A DNA stretch of 60,293 nucleotides, taken from contig JAFULG010000055.1 in NCBI GenBank assembly GCA_017473435.1, positions 1 to 60,293 of the forward strand, given 5' to 3'. Shown one piece after another: positions 53,039-60,293 of this stretch. The first letter of the stretch is position 1. Each line of letters opens with the position of its first letter. The position numbers and the translations under genes are program-made. The notes under the pieces are model-generated. The model did not search any database, had not been told where the DNA came from, and saw only the letters and a program-made list of their open reading frames with translations. The DNA is from Clostridia bacterium. Lineage in GTDB: Bacteria > Bacillota > Clostridia > Oscillospirales > Acutalibacteraceae.

Positions 53039-53425
53039 ATGAACTTACCCAAACACATTACAAACGTACAAACAGTCATACAGTACACCCTTCACGGGGA
53101 CTACTACTTACCCGACCTAAAACTACCCGAACCCAAGGACAACTGCCCTATCGGCAAATGGGGACAGCTTCACCTCAACCACCTCAAAAATCACTGCCGA
53201 TCAACCTACTACACCTACCTTATGAACGGCACACTACACGATTACCTTTGCAGTATAAATGATCAGGCGGAAGAAATGTTCAACCGCATAGTGTCACATA
53301 TGGCAGAGGCAGACGGTACTGACGAAAATTTGAAAGCCACAGACCAAATGAAATGGGTAGGTCTTATGAACAACTATCGTCACTGTGCCGAGGAAGTAGT
53401 TTTTGACTCCATAATCTACATATAA
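53039..53425 (+). CDS. tnpV: TnpV-type protein, second copy
   Basis: 128 residues from ATG 53039. It follows the family pattern: YTLHGDYYLPDLKLPEPKDN, IGKWGQLHLNHLKNH, GTLHDYLCSINDQAEEMF, and MKWVGLMNNYRHCAEEVV. It is a distant relative of the copy at 8968-9333. It was probably once directly downstream of the DUF6809 gene at 50944, as at the first locus, before the 517-residue gene came between them. Strong codon bias toward C-ending codons at the start differs from its AT-rich upstream region. Confidence 0.72.
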   Translation: MNLPKHITNVQTVIQYTLHGDYYLPDLKLPEPKDNCPIGKWGQLHLNHLKNHCRSTYYTYLMNGTLHDYLCSINDQAEEMFNRIVSHMAEADGTDENLKATDQMKWVGLMNNYRHCAEEVVFDSIIYI

Positions 53426-53430
53426 ACAAC

Positions 53431-53458
53431 AAGTGCAGTAGCCGAAACTACTGCACTT
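53431..53458. terminator. hairpin between convergent genes
   Basis: AAGTGCAGTAG (53431-53441) pairs with CTACTGCACTT (53448-53458) around CCGAAA; TCACTTT follows. It serves tnpV and perhaps the convergent SH3 gene. Confidence 0.7.
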
Positions 53459-53472
53459 TCACTTTATATCCG

Positions 53473-54630
53473 TTATAACCTGAGGTCATCCTCTTTCCTC
53501 TGCTTCTTATCATTGATAAGCCAGGGAATGCCGAAACCTGCACCGCCGCCGACGGCAAGACCTATAAGAATGAACAGCCACCAAAGCGGATTTTTATTCT
53601 CTTTTTCGTCTTCGTTGGTAGTAGCAACCTGTTCAACTTTTTCTTCAATAACTGTACTGACATCTACGGCTTTCTTGTACTCTTTGCCGTAGTCGTCCTC
53701 GTAGGTTATGGTTATTTTACCCGTAACCTCACCGAGAGCGTCGCTGTCAACTCGCAGATTAGCCGAGCCTTGAGCGTTAGTTGCAGGCTCAATGTTACCC
53801 ACAAACACACTGCCGCCTGACTGCATGCCCTCAATGTCAAAATCAAGGGTGCAGTTGTAAATCCTGCTCTTGCCCGTGTTCATCAGCTCAAGAGTAACCG
53901 TCTGTGTGTCACCCTGAATTACCTTTTTCGGTAAGGTTGCACCGCTGTAGCTGAGCTTCACGCTCTGCTTCACATCTATTCTCACCGTATCACTTGACGA
54001 GTAGGAGCTGAAGTTTTTGTCCTCGTACTCTGCCGATACCTGAAGGTCGTGCTGGCCGATAGCAGCCGTGTTAACGGCTTTCAGCTCGATTTCCCAGGTG
54101 TAGCTGCTGCCGGCATAAATGCTTTTCACATACTTGGTGGGCATGCCAACTGTCAGAATATCACCGCTTGGATCGGAGAGGCTGAATTTGATGTTATAGA
54201 GAGCCTTGGTGGTGCTGTAATTTTTAAAGGTCACCTTCAGCACCGCCGACTTTTCGGGAGAAAGACTCTTTTCGCTGAGCTCATAACTCGTCACCATAAA
54301 CCTCGGAGTTGAGTTATCCTCGGTGGTTGGCTCTGCTGTGGTTTCTTTCGCAGGCTTTTCTTCGGGAGGTGTCAATGAGAGATATTCACTTGTGATATAC
54401 CTTTCCTCACCCTCATAGATTACCTTGCTCCAACCGTCAGCTTCACCAACACGGGTAATGCTGCTGCCCTTTTGCAGTACAGTGATGATGTCGCAGTTGG
54501 TGTTGGGCTCAGTTCTGATGTTTACATTTTCTGTGGCATAGACAGTTTCTTCCTCGTACTCTGCCGCCAAGGCGAGCACAGGTGTTAAGAGCAAGAGAAA
54601 GCAAAGGATAAACGCTGTTAATTTTTTCAT
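53473..54630 (-). CDS. SH3/CARDB-domain membrane-anchored protein of an ABC system
   Basis: 385 residues from ATG 54630, with AGAGG 8 nt upstream. A signal peptide (MKKLTAFILCFLLLLTPVLA) leads to a bacterial SH3 domain (about 28-85: VYATENVNIRTEPNTNCDII, YITSEYLSL). After a Thr/Pro/Glu linker come two CARDB-like beta domains (about 110-330). One membrane helix (WWLFILIGLAVGGGAGFGI) and a charged cytoplasmic tail end it. It lies 12 bp after the permeases in the same direction and may be the extracytoplasmic partner of the transporter. Confidence 0.8.
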   Translation of the reverse strand: MKKLTAFILCFLLLLTPVLALAAEYEEETVYATENVNIRTEPNTNCDIITVLQKGSSITRVGEADGWSKVIYEGEERYITSEYLSLTPPEEKPAKETTAEPTTEDNSTPRFMVTSYELSEKSLSPEKSAVLKVTFKNYSTTKALYNIKFSLSDPSGDILTVGMPTKYVKSIYAGSSYTWEIELKAVNTAAIGQHDLQVSAEYEDKNFSSYSSSDTVRIDVKQSVKLSYSGATLPKKVIQGDTQTVTLELMNTGKSRIYNCTLDFDIEGMQSGGSVFVGNIEPATNAQGSANLRVDSDALGEVTGKITITYEDDYGKEYKKAVDVSTVIEEKVEQVATTNEDEKENKNPLWWLFILIGLAVGGGAGFGIPWLINDKKQRKEDDLRL

Positions 54631-54642
54631 ATTCTTCACCTC

Positions 54643-57375
54643 TTACAGCTCTCTGATGTTTTCAACTATGCTGTGCTTCATTTCTTGTTTAATTTTGATA
54701 ACAAGATTTAGCGCACAAACAAGGAAAAGCACACCGCACATCAGCACGGTTTCAACAATTCTGAATTCAAACATCTGCTTATCCCATTGGAGGACTTTAT
54801 TAAGCAGATCAAAAATCCAATAGCCTGCAATGTAAACGGTAAAGCCTATACCGTATCCGTAGCCGAAAATTACAAGCAACTGTCTGATGTATGATGAGGA
54901 AAGCACCTTAAGGTCGGCACCCACTGCACGCAGAGTGCCTATCTCTCTTTTGCCCTCTCGGATACGCGCCGTCAGTGCGTTATTGACAACACTACCGCAG
55001 ATTGCAAGGAAAAGTGCTATAACGCAAATCATGCCAAAAACAAATACTCTCACCGACGTCTCGTTTTCTTTAGAGAACTCGTAATTGTTGCGGAAGACAC
55101 CGTCAGTAACGGAAAGCGAAATCTTTTCAACCAAAGGTGAGATGATTGCGTTTGTACTATCATCAAGCTCGCCCTTTGCTTTAAGGTTAAGAGCATTATA
55201 ATCAACCTCAGGAGCAAAAAGAGTGCTTGCGCTGTTGGTGGTGAGTATACCCAAGGAATCAACATAAGGTAACAAACCGCCGAATCCGTCAGGCTCACTA
55301 TTTAAAATTGCGCCGATTTTTACCTTGCGTTCGGTCTTGATAAACTGCTTTTCATCCGCCAAAGATGTGCAAATGATGCTGAGGTCAATTTCGTCACCGA
55401 CCTTATAAGTGCGCTCCTGAATTTCGATATATTCACGGTCCTTCTGCGGCGGATGGCCGTCATAAATAAAGTCTGATTCAATAAAGGTGTAACCCTCCAT
55501 ACCGAAGTCATCAATGTAAATGCCTATTTTTTCGGGTGCAATGAGAACAATCTCCTCACCGCTGTTGATTTTATCAAGATTGATTTCACCCTCAACAACA
55601 GATTCCTTAATTTTTTCAAAATATTCCCCGTTAATGCTTACAAAGGAAGCAGGTAAAACATTTGAACTGATATTATATTTTTCTCTTAATTCATAATAGC
55701 TTTCAGAGAATTTGCCCGCTACCTTTTCCTTGTAATTCTCTGCCGTAACACCCTTGTCTACATAGTCATAAATACCGTAAAAGTTATCGCTTATTGTTAC
55801 CAGAGTCTGATAAGCGTCAAAATCCTCGGTAAGTATGTTTGCCATACATTCTTTTGATGCAAAGATGCTTTCAAAATATCCCGTTGACATAAGCTCGGCA
55901 ATGTCATTGTCGGAGTAGCCTCTGTAATCAAGGATTTCGTTACGAATAAAGCCTACACTTCTATCACACCCGAGCTCATATTCAGGACCCGAGTAGCCGA
56001 TTTCGTCAAGCTCATGACCGAGGGCGGAAAAGCCATAGCAGGAGAAAAATATTGTAAAAGCAAGAATAACGCTGACAATAACCTGCCTTGAACGGGCAAG
56101 GGTGATGTTTCTTTTTGCAAGCAGCGCCGACACATTAAAGCTCTTTTGTGAGCGTATTTTCTTTCTTCTCAACTTTCTTGCGTAATCTACATTGCGGATT
56201 GCCTGCATAGGTGAGTTTTTCGAAATAGGAATAAGCGGTATAAGCGCCGCACACATTACGCAGATAACACCTACATCCGCACCGACTACGAGAACCCATA
56301 GCTTCGGCATAAAAATGAAGTCCTCACCCATCAGCTTTGCAATAAGCTTAACGCCGAAATAAGATATTAAAACGCTCAGCGGAGCCGCTATGAGGCTTAT
56401 TATAAAAGCCTCACGGGCATAAATTGTTATAATCTGCCTTTTTGTTGCGCCCACGGCACGAAGCATACCTATCTGTCTTTTCCTTTCACGAAGATTATTT
56501 GCAAAGGAGTTGACTATTGCAAGACAGGAAACAAGGGTAAGTATAACCGCAAAGCTTATAGTATAAAGCATTGTACCCGTAATATCCGCACCGTTTGCAC
56601 CGTCGTTGTTTTCGCGGTAGTTTGTGGGTACTCTTTCACAGTTTGCCGTAAGCTCATAATATTCTTGTTTATCTCTGGCTTCATAGCTATGCCAATTAAC
56701 AAAGCCGACAAGCAATTCCTTACCGCCGACGGCTGTTTGCTCGCCTTTATAAACATAGGCAGAGGGCATCAAAGCCGTAGTCTCGGGACTCGTACTGTCG
56801 CAAATAAAGGGCTTTTTGTTAACTACAATACCTACAAGGGTATAGGTTCTTTTTTCGGCTTTATCGGTAAAACCTTCACCGTCAGGGATTTTCATATTGA
56901 GCGTAAGCTGTTCACCAACCTTGACATTCTCTAAGCCGAGCTGAGTAAGCGCCTGCTTTTCAACAGCAAATTCCCCCTCTTTTTCAGGCAATCTGCCTTC
57001 AGACAGATAAGGATAATACATCTCGGTCGCCTTATCCTCAAGCCAGGCAACAGCAGTACCGATGTCGCTTTTTTCCTCATCCTTAAAGGCAAAGCCTATT
57101 GTATGAGCAAAGGAATATTCTGAAATATAGCCCTTATCTGCGATGTTTTCAAAATCAAAGTCCGTTGCCTTGATATAAATCTCATCCTGCCTGCCGTATA
57201 TTCTGTCTTTGCTTTCATTGGTAGAGGTTTGCAAGCAGGAAACGAAAAATGTAATCCCCGATGAAAACACCATAGCAAGCACGATGCCGATAATGAGAAT
57301 TGTGTATTGCTTTTTACGCTGCTTCAGGTTACCCATAGCAAGGGTGTTTATTGTAAGCTTGTTTTTCTTTTTCAT
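54643..57375 (-). CDS. FtsX/MacB-type ABC transporter permease, copy 1
   Basis: 910 residues from ATG 57375 (GGGGTG upstream). One N-terminal membrane helix, a long outer domain of MacB-core type, three helices with the FtsX segment (RERKRQIGMLRAVGATKRQI), a second outer domain, and three C-terminal helices with REGKREIGTLRAVGA. It ends SIVENIREL, as does the next permease. Such permeases act with an ATPase in mechanotransmission or export of lipids, peptides or drugs. It lies 4 bp after the second permease and is clearly its paralogue. Confidence 0.88.
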   Translation of the reverse strand: MKKKNKLTINTLAMGNLKQRKKQYTILIIGIVLAMVFSSGITFFVSCLQTSTNESKDRIYGRQDEIYIKATDFDFENIADKGYISEYSFAHTIGFAFKDEEKSDIGTAVAWLEDKATEMYYPYLSEGRLPEKEGEFAVEKQALTQLGLENVKVGEQLTLNMKIPDGEGFTDKAEKRTYTLVGIVVNKKPFICDSTSPETTALMPSAYVYKGEQTAVGGKELLVGFVNWHSYEARDKQEYYELTANCERVPTNYRENNDGANGADITGTMLYTISFAVILTLVSCLAIVNSFANNLRERKRQIGMLRAVGATKRQIITIYAREAFIISLIAAPLSVLISYFGVKLIAKLMGEDFIFMPKLWVLVVGADVGVICVMCAALIPLIPISKNSPMQAIRNVDYARKLRRKKIRSQKSFNVSALLAKRNITLARSRQVIVSVILAFTIFFSCYGFSALGHELDEIGYSGPEYELGCDRSVGFIRNEILDYRGYSDNDIAELMSTGYFESIFASKECMANILTEDFDAYQTLVTISDNFYGIYDYVDKGVTAENYKEKVAGKFSESYYELREKYNISSNVLPASFVSINGEYFEKIKESVVEGEINLDKINSGEEIVLIAPEKIGIYIDDFGMEGYTFIESDFIYDGHPPQKDREYIEIQERTYKVGDEIDLSIICTSLADEKQFIKTERKVKIGAILNSEPDGFGGLLPYVDSLGILTTNSASTLFAPEVDYNALNLKAKGELDDSTNAIISPLVEKISLSVTDGVFRNNYEFSKENETSVRVFVFGMICVIALFLAICGSVVNNALTARIREGKREIGTLRAVGADLKVLSSSYIRQLLVIFGYGYGIGFTVYIAGYWIFDLLNKVLQWDKQMFEFRIVETVLMCGVLFLVCALNLVIKIKQEMKHSIVENIREL

Positions 57376-57379
57376 TTCG

Positions 57380-60157
57380 TCACCCCAATTCTCTGATGTT
57401 TTCAACTATGCTGTGCTTTGTGACGGTTTTGATTTTTGCTTTTAAGTTGATATAACACGAAAGGGCTATTATACCACAGACTAAAAATGCCGGCCAGATA
57501 ACAATAGGCCAATATTCAGCGGTTACTATTTTTCCTATCATCCTATAGGAAGCAATATAAGTTATTGTTCCAACACCGAATCCCCAAAGCAACATATCTG
57601 CTATCTGCATTATATAAGACATAACAAGGTCTTTTTCGGATGCTCCCACTGCTCTGAGTGTTCCTATGGAACGCTTACCTTCACGAATTTGGGCACTTAT
57701 CGAGTTGTTTATAAGAGAAATGCTTATGCAAAGAAAAACAAGAATAAGCGAAACAATAGAAAGTGTTAAGGTTCTGAACTCATGTTTTTCGGCTTCATTC
57801 ATCGCAAAAGCTGAACCTATATATTTGCCGGGAAACATAGCGGCAAGCTCGGATTGCATTTGCTCGTCAATTTCAGCGGTACACTCTTCTTTTAATTCAA
57901 CATCAAGACTGCGGTAGTTGAATTTTTCTTTAAATGTATCAAGGCCTTCTAAGGTTGTATATATCGAAAAACTTCCGTGAGAGCTCTTTTTACCTAAAAT
58001 TACACCGATTTTAACTTCTTTATCTTCTCTTGTGATATTTCCGTTTACACCGGAACAAATGAGGCTTAATTTTAATTTGTCGCCGACCTTAAAGGGACTT
58101 TCCGCTTCCGCTTTTAAATTCTTTAACAGCTCCTTATCTCCCACAGTAAGCCCAACTGCTTCATCAGAAAGATTCATCAGTCCGTATGTGGTGGATCCGT
58201 TGGTTACCTCATAAGAAAAGCCTATTTTTTCAGGAGCATATATTATAATTTCTTCACCCGCATTAAGCTTTTCTATATTTATTTCACCGTCAATTATATC
58301 ATCTTCATCTATATCTAAAATTGAACCGCTTTTTGCTGTTATTGTTGTGTTAAAAAGCTCTTCTGTTGTAAAACCTGCAGCTTGCTTTGTGTAAGTATAA
58401 TCAGGATTAGTAGCGGCTTGCATATATTCCTTTATATTTTCTTTTGTCGGCACGGGAACATTGGGCGGAACAAAACGCTCACCGCTTACTTGCACAGCAT
58501 GAGCTTGATTATATGCAACATCACGTGCATCTGTAAAACGGGAACTTGTATCTATAGAAGATACATATTCATTAACTTGAAGATATTCCGGAACTTCTCC
58601 GTCAATAACAATATTCACATTCAGATATTTTGTTCCGTATACATTTTTAACCTGATGAAGCTCAAGGATTTCATACCGTGAATTTTCATTAAGATCGGTG
58701 TCATAGCTTTTGAAATTTATGAATGAATTACTCGAACCGGCTTGACCGTGATTAATAATCTCATAATCTGAGTTATAAAAACTGCTTGTATCAGAAATTG
58801 TAGTATAAAGAAAAGACATGGAAATACAACTGATAACAATAGAGCAGATAATTATAATACATACACTCGCTTGTCTGCCTTGTGAAAAAACAAGTTTTCT
58901 TTTTGCGAGAAGCCTTGACACATTGAAATGAGTTTGACTTTTTATTTTCCTGTTCTTCATCTTTCGCATCAACTCAATGTCTCTTATTGCCTGCATAGGC
59001 GGTAATTTTGAAATGCTCCAGAGAGGAATAAGAGCCGACAGCATAACACATATAACACCGAACAAAGCACCGAGTAAAAGTATAGTTATATCGGGCTTGA
59101 AGATAAATCCGTCACCCATAAGCTTTGCAAAGAGTTTAACTGCACTGTAAGAAATTGCAACGCTTAAAGGTGCGGTAATAACACAGATGATAAAAGCCTC
59201 TCTGCCGAAAATATTTATTATCTGTCTTCTTGTTGCACCAACGGCTTTGAGCATGCCTATCTGATTTTTTCTCTCTTTAAGGTTTGAGCTGAAAGTATTT
59301 ACTATACCAAAGCAAGTCATAAAAGCAAGAAGAATTGAAAGAAAAGCAGAGGTTGTAGTGTTATTGGCTATATTAGAATAAGTGTCACCGATACTGACAG
59401 CATAAAGGGTTGATGTGTCAATCCTGTCATCTGTAGATACATTCTGCCAAAGCCAGTGAGCGGAATCCCAATTTTCATTTAAAAATGCAACTAAAGCTTC
59501 TTTTCCGCCGAGCTCTGTAGGTGTATTCTGCTTTACAAAAGCAGCAGGAATAAAAGAGGCTTTTCGCACTGCTTCATCGTAAAAATGTTCAATATATGAC
59601 TTTTTATCATGCATAATACCGACAAGAGTATATGTCTTATCTGTTTCATCATTAAGGAAATTTGAACCGTTACAGGCAAGTGACTTTAATGAGATTTCAT
59701 CACCTACCTCTGCTTCGATTTTCATTCTTTGAAGTGCATTTTTTTCAAACGCAATTTCACCCTCATTTTTGGGCATTCTTCCTTCAATGATATTGGGATA
59801 GTAAAGCTCTGTAACTCTGTCATCAAGCCAACCTATCATAGTTCCGTCAGACATATCCTCTTTTTCATTCCAGACGTAGGATAGAACATGAGCATATCCG
59901 ATTTCTCCGTTAACTGCACCCTGATTTATTGCAGATGTTAAATCATAATTCTGTGCATTTACTATAACTATTTCCTGTTTACCTTGGCGTCTGAATTTTG
60001 CTTCTTCCTGTGAAGATTTCATACAGGAAATAAAAAAAGGTACGCCCGATGAAAACACCATAGCAAGAATGATGCCGATAATGAGAATAGTATACTGCTT
60101 TTTGCGTTGTTTCAGGTTACCCATAGCAAGGGTGTTAACCGTCAGTTTCTTCTTCAT
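57380..60157 (-). CDS. FtsX/MacB-type ABC transporter permease, copy 2
   Basis: 925 residues, same domain order as copy 1: N-terminal helix after LAMGNLKQRKKQYTILIIG, outer domain, FtsX block (KERKNQIGMLKAVGATRRQI), second outer domain, and the last FtsX block (REGKRSIGTLRAVGASEKDL), ending SIVENIRELG. The outer domains differ greatly from copy 1, while the first 40 and last 10 residues are almost the same, also at DNA level. GGGAGG precedes the ATG. The ATPase gene ends 19 bp upstream. Confidence 0.88.
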   Translation of the reverse strand: MKKKLTVNTLAMGNLKQRKKQYTILIIGIILAMVFSSGVPFFISCMKSSQEEAKFRRQGKQEIVIVNAQNYDLTSAINQGAVNGEIGYAHVLSYVWNEKEDMSDGTMIGWLDDRVTELYYPNIIEGRMPKNEGEIAFEKNALQRMKIEAEVGDEISLKSLACNGSNFLNDETDKTYTLVGIMHDKKSYIEHFYDEAVRKASFIPAAFVKQNTPTELGGKEALVAFLNENWDSAHWLWQNVSTDDRIDTSTLYAVSIGDTYSNIANNTTTSAFLSILLAFMTCFGIVNTFSSNLKERKNQIGMLKAVGATRRQIINIFGREAFIICVITAPLSVAISYSAVKLFAKLMGDGFIFKPDITILLLGALFGVICVMLSALIPLWSISKLPPMQAIRDIELMRKMKNRKIKSQTHFNVSRLLAKRKLVFSQGRQASVCIIIICSIVISCISMSFLYTTISDTSSFYNSDYEIINHGQAGSSNSFINFKSYDTDLNENSRYEILELHQVKNVYGTKYLNVNIVIDGEVPEYLQVNEYVSSIDTSSRFTDARDVAYNQAHAVQVSGERFVPPNVPVPTKENIKEYMQAATNPDYTYTKQAAGFTTEELFNTTITAKSGSILDIDEDDIIDGEINIEKLNAGEEIIIYAPEKIGFSYEVTNGSTTYGLMNLSDEAVGLTVGDKELLKNLKAEAESPFKVGDKLKLSLICSGVNGNITREDKEVKIGVILGKKSSHGSFSIYTTLEGLDTFKEKFNYRSLDVELKEECTAEIDEQMQSELAAMFPGKYIGSAFAMNEAEKHEFRTLTLSIVSLILVFLCISISLINNSISAQIREGKRSIGTLRAVGASEKDLVMSYIMQIADMLLWGFGVGTITYIASYRMIGKIVTAEYWPIVIWPAFLVCGIIALSCYINLKAKIKTVTKHSIVENIRELG

Positions 60158-60176
60158 TGCTGTTCACCTCCCTGAG

Positions 60177-60293
60177 TTACACAGAGGGTGCGGGTCTTGT
60201 GTCTTTAACTATCTTGCCGTCCTCGATGGTGAGGATTCTCTCTGCCTGCTCCGCAACATGAAGGTCATGAGTTACAAGAATAAGGGTAACGCC
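60177..60293 (-). CDS. ABC transporter ATPase, C-terminal end only
   Basis: The 38 residues inside the window read GVTLILVTHDLHVAEQAERI, then LTIEDGKIVKD and a short tail, with stop TAA 60177-60179. The switch His (VTHD) and the following helix are typical of MacB/LolD-type ATPases. It drives the two permeases downstream. The rest lies outside the window. Confidence 0.85.
   Translation of the reverse strand, partial: GVTLILVTHDLHVAEQAERILTIEDGKIVKDTRPAPSV

Overview
The window reads as chromosome of a low-GC Gram-positive gut anaerobe of the class Clostridia, most likely Oscillospiraceae/Ruminococcaceae-like. This rests on strong AAAGGAG-type ribosome binding sites, TTGACA/TATAAT promoters, a sortase pilus locus with LPETG and TGQLNWP-type anchors, BspA-type leucine-rich repeats, BlaI/BlaR1 and GHKL/LytTR regulators, TnpV/DUF6809 cassettes and GC-rich interspersed repeats of the kind seen in gut Firmicutes. 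No rRNA, tRNA or CRISPR array was seen.

Layout. 1-5.5 kb (+): two HTH membrane regulators with small cell-envelope proteins; two unrelated products here carry the same IIGGxDGPT module. 5.6-8.7 kb (-): a blaI-blaR1-membrane protein operon behind a promoter with two dyad operators. 8.8-10.9 kb: a decayed mobile cassette (TnpV, DUF6809, two tiny genes, an HTH gene with its 5' end lost, a broken IS200/IS605 transposase). 10.9-19.2 kb (+): a LytTR/GHKL two-component pair in line with a 1553-residue secreted LRR/fibronectin protein, then an SGNH esterase with an SLH-like tail. 19.2-20.1 kb: gene-poor, with terminators, hairpin modules and a 65-bp tandem repeat. 20.1-30.0 kb (+): a pilus operon (coiled-coil protein, signal peptidase, large CHAP-like tip adhesin, major pilin, class C sortase, minor pilin, second sortase).

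30.0-31.8 kb (-): an IS3 remnant cuts off the gene after an ECF transporter S component; a TVP38-type membrane protein follows. 31.8-36.4 kb: GT8 glycosyltransferase, CitA/CitB-type two-component system (-), then a PQ-loop-like protein, a degenerate SGNH protein and a 43-residue peptide (+). 36.5-41.5 kb: an AraC regulator divergent from a GPH sugar symporter and a GH2 beta-galactosidase. 41.7-47.5 kb (+): family II pyrophosphatase, rubredoxin, then nadA-nadB-nadC-niaR behind a promoter whose -35 box lies inside a probable NiaR operator. 47.5-48.7 kb: a PadR/HAAS pair (-) and interspersed repeats. 48.7-50.6 kb (+): a secreted Ig-like repeat protein.

50.9-53.4 kb: a second DUF6809/TnpV cassette, split by an AT-rich opposite-strand gene for a protein with an inactive-looking helicase lobe and two PD-(D/E)XK nuclease-like domains. 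The upstream DUF6809 gene is frameshifted, and tnpV lies behind a hairpin that sequesters its ribosome binding site. This is the strongest candidate for an undescribed (possibly defence) function. 53.5-60.3 kb (-): an ABC export system (partial ATPase, two paralogous FtsX/MacB permeases, an SH3/CARDB membrane protein).
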